Assembly: GCA_016271365.2 (NCBI GenBank) | Contig: JADMNL010000028.1 | Span: forward strand, 96,565,501-96,629,500 | Direction: 5' to 3' | From: Neoceratodus forsteri | Taxonomy: Eukaryota; Chordata; Ceratodontiformes; Ceratodontidae | Length of the DNA stretch: 64,000 nucleotides | Shown: piece by piece, positions 44,371-56,345 of the stretch | Layout of the letters: the number at the start of each line of letters is the position of its first letter | Numbering within the stretch: the first letter of the stretch is position 1 | Notes under the pieces: generated by a model | Databases searched by the model: none | The model's input: the letters and a program-made list of their open reading frames with translations, nothing else | Told to the model about the DNA's origin: nothing | Translations under genes and position numbers: made by a program

Positions 44371-46741
44371 GTGTAAGGGGTCACCAGTAGCAAGGGTTAG
44401 ATGCCTGGGATCACCAGAAAAAGGACAGCAAAGCTGGGTAGCACAAGAATGACACACTGGCTGTCAGTGGGGTCAACACTCATTTATTTATTTAGTTTTT
44501 GTTGACCAGATAAGTGCACTAGACAGATTCTGCCTATTTTCAGGCATGACCTGGGGGAAGGGGACACAGATGAACGCCAACTGACCTTGAACCAGACTAA
44601 GCTGTTGGTGGTATCCCTAGTGAATAGGGAAATTTGGCCAGGGCAACAGGAAATTCCCTAGCTGCTGGCGCTGGGAGGCCAGGGGCGTGCAAGGGTCAGT
44701 AATGGCCTCTGCAAGGCAGATGGAGGACGTGCTGAGAGCGGTCTCTGTAGAGAGACGGTCGCTTTCTGAAACGGAGCAGTTGGAGGTCCAGACGGTCTTA
44801 GAAGCAAGTACCACGGAGCCTGCACATTTTACAACAGGCAGTGAGGTGTTTGTTGAGTTACCGACCTGTATGACTCCGTTTTGACAGCAGAAGGTGATAT
44901 AGCATTTAATGGAATCTACCGCAATGCCTACGCTTTCCGCATCGGAACACATTGTGGCGGCTCAGAGGAAGACGACGTCGGCACCAGGAAGTCATGTAGA
45001 CGGCTCTCTTTCCTGCGTGTCAGAAGGTGGAAGCAGCAGGAATGGCCCGGAGGAGTAAGCAGCTCACATCTTGGCGGCAGCGATTATTGCAAGGAGACCA
45101 GATAGAAACCGAGACGGAGGACAGTGCAACTTCTGGTGTTCATACCTCACCGAAGGGGGTAAGCCAAACTCCTCCTATAGTTTTGGGAACTCTGAAACAG
45201 GTTTCTCCTACCATTTCAAGCAAAGCTTTTTCTACATTTACTTTGGACAAAGAGGCAGGATTTGTATTTAAACAGCAGGCTGCTGCCTCTGTGCATTGTG
45301 AACACGGTGATGATATTATTTATCAGACTAAGACTGGCTCTCAAGTGGGGGTAACAGATTTTTTCTTTACAGACACTGGAAAAACCCCTGAAATAGAAAC
45401 AGTATCCCAGGATAATGCATCTTTAACTTTGCCTTCCCTGCCTATGGGCGAACATGGTGCCAATTGGGACACCGCAAGCAGCCCTAACAGCTGCAGGGTG
45501 GAAACCTTTGGGAACAGGGATTTGGACACCTGATACTGTGTGGGATAGTTCTTTTGATCTTAACAAACATGTTGCTACATGGCATCCAGATGGTCCTAAG
45601 GCAAAACCTCTACCTGTTTCAGAATTAATGGTGAATCAGAAAGGGAGGGTGTAGAAGGGACAATCCAGTTCATACTGTGTGTTCAGATACTAAGGGTCAG
45701 GAGACAAAAGGTGACTCTGTGGCAAATAAACCTCTCATGTCAAGTCTGTTCTCTCAAAGTAAAAGAGAAGCAGCACCAGGAAAATGCGAAAGATCAGGTA
45801 TAAGGGTAGTTAACGGACAAACCCGATAGATATTATGTGGGTAAATTGTTATTGAAGGATTCTTTGAAATTCCTACCTAGAGATGTTTTTATGTTATCCA
45901 CATATCGGGGAAGACAACTTTGATGTTAGTTTTCGCTCCCCAGCCCTACTGGATCTTTTCTGGGCTCGATATAATCAGGTTAAGTTTTCCTCTGGTCCCC
46001 TTTTCTGGTTATCCCACTGTCTAAACCTCTAACTAAATTTGTTACAGTGATGTTTAGAAATGAAAGTGTGCATGTTGAAGATATCACTTTCTTGCCTAGC
46101 ACAAAATGTGAAATCCAAAGTGAGCCAGAACCTATTTTAGATGCTGAACACTTTGGACAGGGGTGGAAATTTAAAGTTAAATTACGTCAGCTGGCTTCAG
46201 GTATTGAACACATTCCCAACTCCTTTTTGTTAGGCAGGGACAGGGGGGTAGTGTTTTATAGTGGTCAACCGAGAGCATGCTACAGGTGTGGGGCTAAGAC
46301 TCACCTATCAAGCACTTGTGACCAGCCCAAATGTGATAACTGCAGGGAAATAGGGCATGTTACTATGTTTTGTCACAACCCAATCAAATGTGATCTTTGT
46401 GAAGAATCCAACCATGCCTTCAGGGAATGTCCTTGGGCAACACAAAATAAAACCAATTTGAGGGAAATCGGATTCTCTTATACAAAAGCTCAGGAAGACA
46501 TGAGTCACCAAGTTTGAAACAACCTCTGATACCCCCACCCCCAAATCCTCAGGGCCCTGAGGTCTTTTATCCAAACAGGTTCAACAAGAGTGTATCTCAA
46601 AGCAAGCAGGGACAAAGGGGGAATAGTCGGAAAACAAGTGTTCGGATTTCCTTACAGCCAGTCTGTTATGTAGACTTAAAGAAGGTCCTGGGGACGCCAG
46701 ACGAAGTAGTCCCAAAACCTCCACTTCTTCTTAGAAGATCA
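44371..46741 (+). mobile_element. Tx1-like ORF1 with its natural 3' end (copy 3)
   Basis: ATG at 44702. A 168-codon frame at 45027-45533 and a 156-codon frame at 46047-46517 (three CCHC knuckles; the second reads CDNCREIGH here) carry most of ORF1. Unlike the other copies, sequence past CCCCAAATCC (46548) continues with PQGPEVFYPNRFNKSV and a stop near 46742, so this is the true ORF1 end. ORF2 follows about 220 bp downstream. Confidence 0.75.
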
Positions 46742-46949
46742 TAGAACTCACAAACTATAGTGCTTTCTTGATTCTGAAGGCATAGATACCAAAAACTCCA
46801 TGAGGCTTTGAGTTGGGGAGATTCAGAGGTTGAACTAGGTGACACAGACTCACAAGTTTCTGTACAAGATGGCTTGGGCTCATGAGAGATGATTATAAAG
46901 GAAAAAGAAAGGAGAAAAATAATTCATGCTGTTTCATTCTCCTTTTCAA

Positions 46950-49792
46950 TCTTAAAATATGGAGTGTACATTTTCTTGGGCATCCCTAAATATACACAGC
47001 TTATTAAAACCAAATAAAGATATGCACTTTTTCATATGCTACATAATCTTCTATTCAATTATATTTTTCAAGAAACATGGATGTGTAATAAGATGCAGTG
47101 CTCTGCTTTTGCCAGGATTGGCTTTTGGGGTCCATCTTATTGGTCCTTTGGGAAGACAAGGCAGATGGTGTGGGTATTCTTTTAATTCTTTCAACTTTAT
47201 TTTACACAAATTAATTGACTTATGTCCCGGATTTAACACTGATACTGGAAGGAACTTGGTGCTCCTATACCCTTCGTCTAATTAATATCTATAATCCCCA
47301 GACAAAATCTGGTAGGGTGACTTGTATGAGGCAAATACAACCTTTCTTGGTAACTACTGTCCCTATTTTTTGGGGTGGAGATTTTAATTGTGGGATAACA
47401 TTGAAAAGGAAAACAGACACCTCAAAGAAAGTGTATTGTGATACGGTATGTCTGTTGGATATTATTAAAAGTGCTGACTTAACTCCCTGCATGACTAATT
47501 CAGGCCTCGGTCCGATAGGTACTATTTCAAACGTGAATCGGTACACTATTGATCATCTTTTTGTATCCAAACATATCTCATTCCACCATTCTCGTATCAT
47601 TCCAATGGAATTTCAGACACGCTTTACTGACTCACATAGGCCTTACGAGCTCTATTCAGAAGCAGAAACCAAGATGGAAACTTAACACTTCCATGTTACA
47701 AGAACCTTTGGTTCTAAATTTACTAGATTAATTTTACAAGCCAGACTATCTGTTTGTTTTTATATCAAGATATGGGGATGTGGTGGTTAGAGACAAAATG
47801 ATTGTATTAATTGGTTTAAGAAACATGGTAAATCCTGTCAAAAAATAATTTTTTCGCTATCTCCAACTTCGACTCAGTTGCAGACATTATTATCCAAAAC
47901 CACTTCCACCAAAGATAATTTTTCTTCACAAATTGTGGAAATTAAATCACAAATGAAACTCTTTCAGTACAACCGAGCAGGAACATTGCAAGCAGTTATT
48001 TCCAATCATTTAAGGAAATCAGTTTTTGGTGACCCTTTTGAACTTTGTAAAAAGGTCAAAGAGCATGGTTCCCTTTCCTTTTTACTTGATGGTGATAAGA
48101 CCATTACTTCACTTACAAAACTAGAAGATTTAATTCATAAACATTTCAGGGATCTTGAGCCCCTTCAAAATCCATCTCAAACCCAAATTGATACAGTATT
48201 AGGATGCCCCATCACAAAAGCTTTACCATTCGGATTCTAGCCACTTCTCACACAACCCTTTCTGAAAGAAGAAATTATGACAGCTCTAAAATCCCTAAAG
48301 TCGTATGTTGCTCCTGGTCCAGATGGTCTCTAATTCCTTTATAAAACTTTTTCTGAAGACCTAAGTTCTATTTTGGTAATGTGTATAATTTTTCATGGAT
48401 CAGGAAGGAATTAGTATAGCATCTTTTTCAGACAGTATACAAACTTATCTTTATAAATCAGGGAATAAGGGTTATTTCGGAACTGGAGACCAATCACTTG
48501 TTGAACTCCGACTATAAAATTTTGATGTCAGTAATCAATAATAGACTTAGAGAGTTGGCTAATATAATTTTTCTCCAATCCAGCATTGTGGCATTCCCAA
48601 TCGTAGGATTCAGGCTATGTTATTCTCAATACAAGACTCAATTGAAAAATCTAATGAGTTGGAACCAGCGTTTCCTTGTTTCACTAGATTTAGAAAAGGC
48701 ATTTGATAGGGAAATCATACTTTCCTTTTTTCAACATTAGATTTCTTTCAAGTCCTTTTTGCCTCCAAATTTAATTAAAATCTTTATAGTACAGTTAAAG
48801 TGTATCCCTTCCTTAACGGAACACTTGGGACTGGATTCGGTCAACTGTGGAGTTAGACAGGGTTGCCTTTAAGCCCCTGCTATAATTTTCCTAGAACCTC
48901 TTTTAAGGTCGCTCTCAGCATATCCCCTCCTGGCAAGGGTTTAAATTCTCAGATACCGATACATCTCTCACCATTCAGGCTTATGGGATGATATTTGTTT
49001 GTTTTTTAGACATCAACCAGCTTGAATCTTTTTACCAGTTTTAATGAATATGCTGTTGTAGCTAACACTAAAATTAACTTACTCAAAACGAAAGGCTTAA
49101 TTATAGGAGGGATCTCTCAAACACCATTTGTTCTGAATTCAATCACATTTACAACAGAACCTATAACTATTTTAGGATCCAATTTGGCCACAAACTGCCC
49201 AGCAGAAAACTGGAAGCTTGTCCTTGGGAAAATTGAACAAAAGTTCTCAGATGGAGACTATTTCGCTTTAATAAGGAGAAAAGGATTCAGGTTTTGAAAC
49301 AATTTATTTTACCTTGTTTACAACATACAGCTGCCATATTTCCTATTCCAGGCAACCTAGAAACTAAGCTATACAGCATCTGTTTTCAGTTACTTTGAGG
49401 CAATAGATTGAATCCGTTAAGAGATGTTATACATACCTGAAAGAAAAGGAGGCTTAGGAATGATTGATCTGTTCTTTTTGCTTTACTATTTTTTCTCCAG
49501 TTCCTTAAAAGTTGTCTAGATGGTCCAGATGGACAGGTCTTCCTTTCTTACTAGTCTATTCGCAGATATCTCACAGCTTGGTTACACTGTGCTCCTAAAC
49601 CTTCTCCTTACCTAGCCCTACCAATTTTTTTTCACCCTGCTGCACAAAAACTTTTTAAATGGAAGGTTACAAAACAGCAAATATTACGATGTTCCTCAAA
49701 ACATTATACCAAGAATTATTGGCTTTCTTTTCCAAATCCTCCAGAATTTAGGAATTGTCCACAAATCGTAATGAAGATATTTTTTAAGTGAA
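46950..49792 (+). pseudogene. Tx1/L1-like ORF2: endonuclease and reverse transcriptase, heavily broken
   Basis: The frame 46959 onward begins with SLNIHSLLKPNK, an N-terminal APE-endonuclease signature, and FQETW-like sequence near 47070. RLINIYNPQTKSGR and FWGGDFNCG (about 47370-47390) give the endonuclease core, followed by YTIDHLFVSKHISFHHSRI (47530-47600). RT traces are VSLDLEKAFDREIILSF (48675-48730), GVRQGC-like sequence near 48850, and ANTKINLLKTKGLIIGG (49060-49110). The C-terminal region (PNPPEFRNCPQIV) runs to about 49785. Many stops and shifts are present. The element is cut at 49792 by the jump back into the array. Tx1-like rather than canonical L1 is inferred from the triple-CCHC ORF1. 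Confidence 0.7.
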
Positions 49793-50210
49793 AACATAGT
49801 TTTCTTTCTTTTTTCCTTTGGCCACTATCCTAATGCATTGGTTAGTTACTTCCACAATGGCTCCTTTCAGTCTCCCCTACTGTTCCTCTACCCTCTCCAT
49901 TACCTCTACCTTCTCCAGGGCTGCTTTTAAACATTACCCATTTCATTGAAATCCGCCCTCCTGAAATCTAATACTTTTGCCCTTGTGTGGCTTAATTGAG
50001 TCCCTGCCTCCATGTCAAACCACACCATGTGGTGGTGGTGCTGGATCCCAGCTGCCCTTCCACCTGGATTCTTTCGACTCTGTTCCCATTAGTTCATACC
50101 AGGTCTAGAATTGATTTGTCCCTGGTTGGCTCATGCACCAGCTGTCTGAGTCCAGTTCTCTGCAGGATTCCAGGATGGCCGTGCTTCTGGCTGAATATTC
50201 GTTTTGATTC
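49793..50210 (-). mobile_element. CR1-A, 5' remainder only (copy 4)
   Basis: Only the endonuclease-end part of CR1-A is present. It starts at the equivalent of 16276, inside the SFSKEVRDK coding stretch, so the left edge is a rearrangement breakpoint and not a CR1 end. Confidence 0.85.
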
Positions 50211-50497
50211 ATTAAGTCTGAGGTTCAATTGATACCAACCTTTTACAGTTGCCATAAGTTAACATAGGTTTTTCCACTGACCTGCATATTAGGTTTTTCC
50301 ACAACAGATTGAAAAGAAAAATATCTGTGTTCCAGATTGTTTTTGTTAAATGCTTTTTATTACCTTGCTCAGGTTTCTAACTACCTGTATAATAATTCTT
50401 GAGGAAGCAAATTTAGATGGAGCATGCCACGCATGTCCAGCAATACACCTGATGTGCCATGAAGAAGAAAGGAAAAGGCAGCTAGTGAGTAGTAATA

Positions 50498-51702
50498 AAG
50501 CTGGCTTCAATGTGGACATGGTCTACCTAGACTTTAGCAAGGCATTTGACACAGTCCCGCACAGAAGATTAATAAACAAAGTAGCAAGCCTGGGAGTGGG
50601 TCCCAGGGTGGTAGCCTGGGTAAAACACTGTCTGGACAACAGGAAACAGGGTAATAGTAAATGGAGTCCACAGTGAAGAAAGGCGGGTTACTAGTGGGGT
50701 AACGCCGGGTTCAATACTGGGTCCGGTCCTTTTTAATGTCTTTATAAGTGACATTGCAGAATGACTGGAAGGAAAAGTATGTCTCTTTGCAGATGACACA
50801 AAATCTGCAACAGGGTTGATACGCAAGGTGGGGTGGAAAGGATGAAAAGGGACTTGGCAAGGTTGGAGGAATGGTCAAATATATGACAGCTTAGATTCAA
50901 CGCAAAGAAGTGCAAAGTAATGCACCTGGGAAACAAAAACCCAGGGGAAGAGTACACAATGGGGGGTGAGATACTGACAACAACAAAAATGGAAAGGGAC
51001 CTGGGGTAGTCATATCAGATGACCTAAAGGTAGGCCAGCAATGTGAGAAGGCAGTAAGGAGGGCTGGGGGGATACTGGGATGCATAGGGAGAGGCATCAC
51101 CAGTAGAAAACAGGAAGTTGTTGGACCTCTGTACAGACAGTTGGTAAGACCACTTCTGGAGCACTGTGTACAGTTCTGAGACCCCATCTCCACAAAGACA
51201 TAGACAGGGTGGAGGCTGTCCAGAGGAGGGCAACGAAAATGGTGCAAGGTCTGCACCAGAAGACATATGAAGAAAGACTAAAGGAGCTTAAGATATATAG
51301 CCTCGAGGAAAGGAGGGAGAGGGGGACATGATAGAAACTTTCAAATACCTCAAGGGAATCAACAAAGTCCAAGAGGGTAGCATCTTTCAGAAAAAGAGAT
51401 GTGCAAGAACAAGGGACACAATTTGAAGATGGAGGGGGGACGGTTCAGAAGTAATGTGAGGAAGTATTTCTTCACAGAGAGGGTTGTAGATGCATGGAAC
51501 AGCCTTCCTGAGGAGGTTGTAGAGTCAAAAACAGTGGGAGAATTCAAGAATGCATGGGACAGACATAAGGCAGTTCTAGTGGGGGTAGGAGGAAGTAGGT
51601 TGTTGGCTAACTAGGATCTGCAGCTTATCCGTTACGTAGGGAAATGGGCAGACGAGGTGGGCCAAGTGGTCCTTATCTGCCATCAGATTCTATGTTTCGA
51701 TA
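50498..51702 (+). mobile_element. CR1-B (copy 4)
   Basis: A 108-codon frame (50350-50676) reads through the truncation point into FNVDMVYLDFSKAFDTVPHR. The C-terminus is intact at 51399-51614, ending WNSLPEEVVESKTVGEF...LLAN with a natural stop, the only copy with an unbroken CR1-B C-terminus. Confidence 0.87.
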
Positions 51703-52898
51703 AGACTCTATTTTAAAAGAGCAAGAGGGGCATTACAGGACCTTGATAATAATGCAGATAAGGGGATTTGCTTGCCTGCCAGTGCCACACAGGTTAAAAG
51801 ACTGCGATCCACACATAGCCAAAAGGCTCTTCAATGCCAGTTCAACAAATTATTTGTCGACCAACATCACTGCGATGGATTTATGTCAACCGCAGTTTGC
51901 GGTTGACATAAATCCATCTGGGGACACCAGTTGCTTTTCCACTGGGGCTTTGCCCCCCGCACCCCCGGATCTTAAGGATTATCAACTACAAGTCGGAGTT
52001 GATTCGGGAAGGGGGTGCAGGACCGGGGGGAAGAGTGCCGGGGTCCCGGGTGGACAATTACAGTGAACTGTCGATGCTTGCTGTAACAGTTTCGCCATGC
52101 GGAGGGTATACCTCAGTCGAACGCTGTAGCTAGAGGAGGAACCACTGTTGTGTTCATTTTTGTTCGGGAGTACAAGTTCTGAGGACAATATGAGGTGATT
52201 TATTGCACTATTGATATACCTAAAGGGAAATATGTCCAAGAGGATCTTTTCCAAGACATTCCTGGTTCTGGGACCTGTGAGGAATGACAGTGACATAAAT
52301 CAGACAAACTCACATTTGCTATGATTTAGTTGAAGAGTGAGGATCTTCCTTTTTGGGTAAGTCAGAGGGCATTATGGAACAAGGAATGTCTGCAAGACCT
52401 GAATGTTTTATTTATTTAAGAGTTTCACCAGAAAGGTTTACTGAGCAGGAAACTTGCTCGCTTCCAGATGCGTCCTGGGAGATAGGGAAAGTGTGGTATA
52501 ATTAACAAACAAAGTGTGACATATTTTATAATTTGTACAATTTGTTTACAATAGAGGAATAACAACTGAAAAATAACAGTAGTATAGAACTGGACATTTC
52601 AGCAAATAATACAGTAGTATTTAGATGTGAAGTATAAATACAGGTCTGGAGAAAGCATCCAGATTGACAATGCAGAATGTGCTGCTGTTGTGCCAATATG
52701 GGTATCCAGTGAGGACAGTGACTGAGTATGAGTGACCGTCAAAACGGCGACTCATAAACAGCACTATTCTCATGGGCTGCACTGCAAGGGTAGTAACCCT
52801 ATCTGAAGGCAACCATAGGGGAGGGTGACTGGAAGGGGAGAATAGCGAGGGAAGGGATAGAGAAGAGGGTTTTCAGGGGTAGGTGCCTGCTGCAGCCA
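51703..52898. other. Unclassified palindrome-bearing segment (copy 4)
   Basis: Perfect palindrome at 51874-51918. The GC hairpin is altered (GGGGCTTTGCCCCCC). Variants mostly match copy 2. Confidence 0.5.
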
Positions 52899-53030
52899 AT
52901 CTAGCCATGTGGTGTAGTGGTGAGGGTGGCTAGGTCTGTGCAGCAAGTACTGGGTTTGGAACTGAGGAACAGGGGAGAACATTTTGCCGCTGGCTGCCCC
53001 TGCAATTTTTTTTTTCTAATCCAGAGTGTC
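52899..53030 (+). mobile_element. tRNA-derived SINE head (copy 4)
   Basis: A- and B-box-like words at about 52908 and 52953, as in copy 1. Confidence 0.5.
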
Positions 53031-53055
53031 GCCCCTCCCTGACATGCACCCCCCT

Positions 53056-53542
53056 GGAGTTAGTATACGAACATACAAAGAAGCCAGCAGAAGAAGGCCA
53101 TTTGGCCTATCAAATCTGCTCATTTTGCAGGGTCCACAGCTTGAGCTAATGTCCCTGCCCTCCCTCCACACTCCTCTTATCCTCCCTACCCATGATCCTT
53201 ACCTTCCCCCTATGTTTATCCCAGCCTCTCTTAAAGCTACCCATGGTCTTCAACGAGATGATCTCTTTCAGCAACGCATTCCAAGTTTCCACCACCCTCT
53301 CTGTGAAGAAGTGCTTCCTGACCTTCCTTCTAAACCTCCCACCCTCCAGCTTAAGACTGTGCTTCCTTGTGTTATGGTTGCCATGCAGCTTAAAGAAACT
53401 CTCCTTATCAACCTTATTTATCCCTTTCAAGTACTTGAAGGTCCCAATCATGTCTCTCTCTCTCTCTCTCTCTCCCTCCCCTGTCTTCCAGGGAGTACAT
53501 GTTCAGTGCCCTCAACCTCACCTCATATGCCTTACCCTGCTA
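53056..53542 (-). mobile_element. CR1-C (copy 4)
   Basis: The frame 53146-53451 is open from MIGTFKYLKGINKV through TERVVETWNALLKEII, identical in extent to copy 1. Confidence 0.82.
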
Positions 53543-54985
53543 ACCCGCTATCTCCAAGGCATTTGATATCAGAACTATGCCCTCTTGCTGAACACGCCTC
53601 CAATAGTGGCTTTTCCATTGATGCCTTAAGCTGGTTTGCCATCTACCTCTGTGATAGAACACAGCAGGTCAAGGTAGGCACCACGCTGTCCCCCAGCCTC
53701 CCTCTCCACTCTGGTGTCCCACAAGGCTCCATTCTTGGCCCTTTGCTTTTCAGTCTTTATCTAAACTCCTCCCGCCGGCCTGCCCTGGCAATCTGCTCCT
53801 TTATGCAGACGATGCCATCCTGTTCACCTCTGATCCTGACCCCTTAAGCTTCACCAATCACTCCAACACTCCTTCAAAGAAGCTGAACACTGGTTCACCG
53901 CCCAGCTTAGTAATCAACTACAACAAGACAAAAGCCATGATCTTCGCCCATCCACAGAACCCCTTAAGGACCTCTGCCCCAATTTTCACTGCCAATCAAA
54001 CCCCTTGAACAAGTGAACACCTTTAAATACCTAGGAATCACACTAGACCCAGCCCTCAACTTTAATCAACATATTCTACACCTATCCACTGCCCTTAACT
54101 CTAGATTAGGCGTTACTTTATCAGTACAAACATTGCCTCACCCCAGAGGCTCTACGACTTACCGTGAATTCCTCTGTCCTCGCTCTGCTGGACTACGGTA
54201 TTCTCATCTACAGTGCTGCCCCTACCACCGCACTCAATAGACTCCGGCTTGTACTAAACAAAGCCTGCCGTCTCATCCTCGGATGTGATCATCTCACTCA
54301 CACCTGCTCCCTCTACAGTAGTACTAACTGGCTAAACCTAGACAACAGAATCAGGTATCACACTTGCCTAATGACCAAAAAGATAGTTCTAGGCCTCACC
54401 CCCCCCACCCTTGGTACAATTATTCACCCAGCACCGCCAGTCAGAGCCACCCGCAACTTGGACAAACCTTTGCTGGGGTACCCCGCTGCCGTACCTCACA
54501 ATTCCAAAGATCTTTCAGTTACAAAGCCCCCTTATTGAACCAACTGTCTATCAAGCCTTATAACTAATGAAATAAGACTTGGCCCCTTTAAAGCCAGGCT
54601 CAGGAAACACCTCCAGGCCTCCACCCTATGTGACTGCCTCGACACCTTTTCCCCCTAGATGACTGAGATCTCTTTTGAACCTGCTATTCTAGGATCTCCA
54701 CATCTAAACTAACCTATGTTACTATATGACTATCAGCCCTCTACAGAACCTCTCTGCAACTTTATGGCTGTGCAAAAATAAAGTTTTGAAATTTCTGTTA
54801 TCTGTGACTGATATCCACTGATAGAACAATTATGAAAACCAATGCCTGTTATGTAATGTTATGTTCTGTACTCTGTAACAAATGTTGACCCTGTATCATC
54901 TATGTATGACGTGGAACCTTTGTAAATGAGTCTTTGACTCAAAGGTCTTTCTGAATATCTCACTAAATAAAAACCAAAAAAAAAT
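53543..54985 (+). mobile_element. L2-B (copy 4)
   Basis: The plus-strand frame ending at 53847 includes GVPQGSILGPLLFSLYLNS. The frame 54164-54538 has LVLNKACRLILGCDHLTHT. The 5' junction reads TTTGATATCAGAAC where the other copies have TTTGATACCGTAAAC. Confidence 0.85.
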
Positions 54986-56078
54986 CTTTGTAGCCCTCCT
55001 CTGGACCTTCTCCAGTAGGTTAATGTCCTTTTTGAGGTGAGGGCACCAGTACTGAACTCCATACTCTAGATGCAGCCTAACCAGTGACCTGTACAAGGGC
55101 AGTATAACCTCCTCTCTCCGACTACTGATCCCCCTAGATATGCATCCCAGCATCTTGTTTGCCTTTGCTGCTGTTTTTCACACTGCGTGGAGTGCTTCAG
55201 GTCATTAGTGATCATCACTCCCAGGTCCTTCTCCTCCTCCTCTGATTCAGACACTCGACTCCACCCGGTAGCACTCTGTCCAGGGATTCTTGGCTCCAAT
55301 ATGCATAACTTTGCATTTCTTGGCATTGAAGCCAACCTGCCAGATTCTGGACCACCTCCCAGCTTTTCCAGATTTTCCTGAAGGTCCTGTATCCCTTCAG
55401 CTGTGTCTACTCTCCGCAAAGCTTGGTGTCATCTCGCTATAGGCACATTTTGCCCTTAATGCCATCTCCAATGTCATTGATGAAGACATTGAACAACACT
55501 GGCCCCAGCACTGAGCCCTGTAGGACCACTGGTTACCTCTCTGGTGCCAGATAACTCTCCCTCCACAACCACTCTCTGGGATCTGTCCCTCAGCCAGTTT
55601 CCCACCCATTGGGCCATCTTTTCCATCCACCAACTTCCTGGTCAACCTTTTGTAGGGCATAGAGTCAAAGGCTTTGCTGAAATCAAGATAGAGGATGTCT
55701 ACCGCTTGGCATATGTCTACTATCTTAGTGACACAGTCAAGGAAGTTAATCAGATTCGTTAGACATGATCTCCCCATGAACCCATGTTGCCTCACATCCT
55801 GGAGACCATGCTCCTCTAGATATTCCACTAACCTTTCCTTTAGTATGGTCTCCATCAGCTTGCCCACAATGGCGGTCTGACTGACTGGTCTGTAATTCCC
55901 TGGGTCATCCTTGGGACCACTTTTGTGGAGGGCACTACATATGCTGTTCTCCAGTCCTGTGGCACCATACCTGACTCTAGTGAACTATTAAATAGGTTTG
56001 CCAGTAGCCCTGCCAGCTCCTCAGCCAGTTCCTTTAGTACCCTTGGATGTACTCTGTCCGGGCCTGTAATCTTTAATT
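54986..56078 (-). mobile_element. CR1-D (copy 4)
   Basis: The frame 55397-55867 (156 codons) runs from VGKLMETILKERLVEYLEEHG through RQHGFMGRSCLTNL to the palm YLDFSKAFDSMPYKRL, longer than in the other copies. The catalytic ADD box is broken near 55434. Confidence 0.86.
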
Positions 56079-56345
56079 AGGGATGCTGGGCAAAGCCCCC
56101 ACTGGGCAGTTGCAGCCCCCACACACAGACACTTAATCTATTTGCCAGATGTTTGATCACCGGCTGTGTATATCACCAATTTACTTTTCGCGATATACAC
56201 TCTACATAATAGTGATCGCTGTTTTGCGATTGCTATTATCACATGGAACTGCCAATATGGAGTGGGAACTGGTCATGTTATCAGACTGGGCAGTCTGGGG
56301 ATTTAAATTAAAGATAGAAGTTTGGGAATTGGGCAACAGCTAGTG
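56079..56345. other. Hairpin-rich segment (copy 4)
   Basis: The GC part is shortened (GGGCAAAGCCCCCACTGGGCAG). The AT hairpins are as in the other copies. Confidence 0.5.

Larger units (their letters stand above)
14213..46545 (+). repeat. Head-to-tail tandem array of a 10.78-kb composite unit, copies 1-3
   Basis: The copies are 14213-24986 (10,774 bp), 24987-35770 (10,784 bp) and 35771-46545 (10,775 bp). Internal order and orientation are identical and base identity is very high by eye. Each internal junction joins Tx1-like ORF1 (ending CCCCAAATCC) to the middle of a CR1 3' region (ACTGTGCTTCC or its variants). The left edge continues naturally into the rest of that CR1 (14040-14212). The right edge continues naturally into the rest of the Tx1-like element (46546 onward). 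TCC is shared at the breakpoint. The unit has no terminal repeats and is not itself a transposon. Confidence 0.93.
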
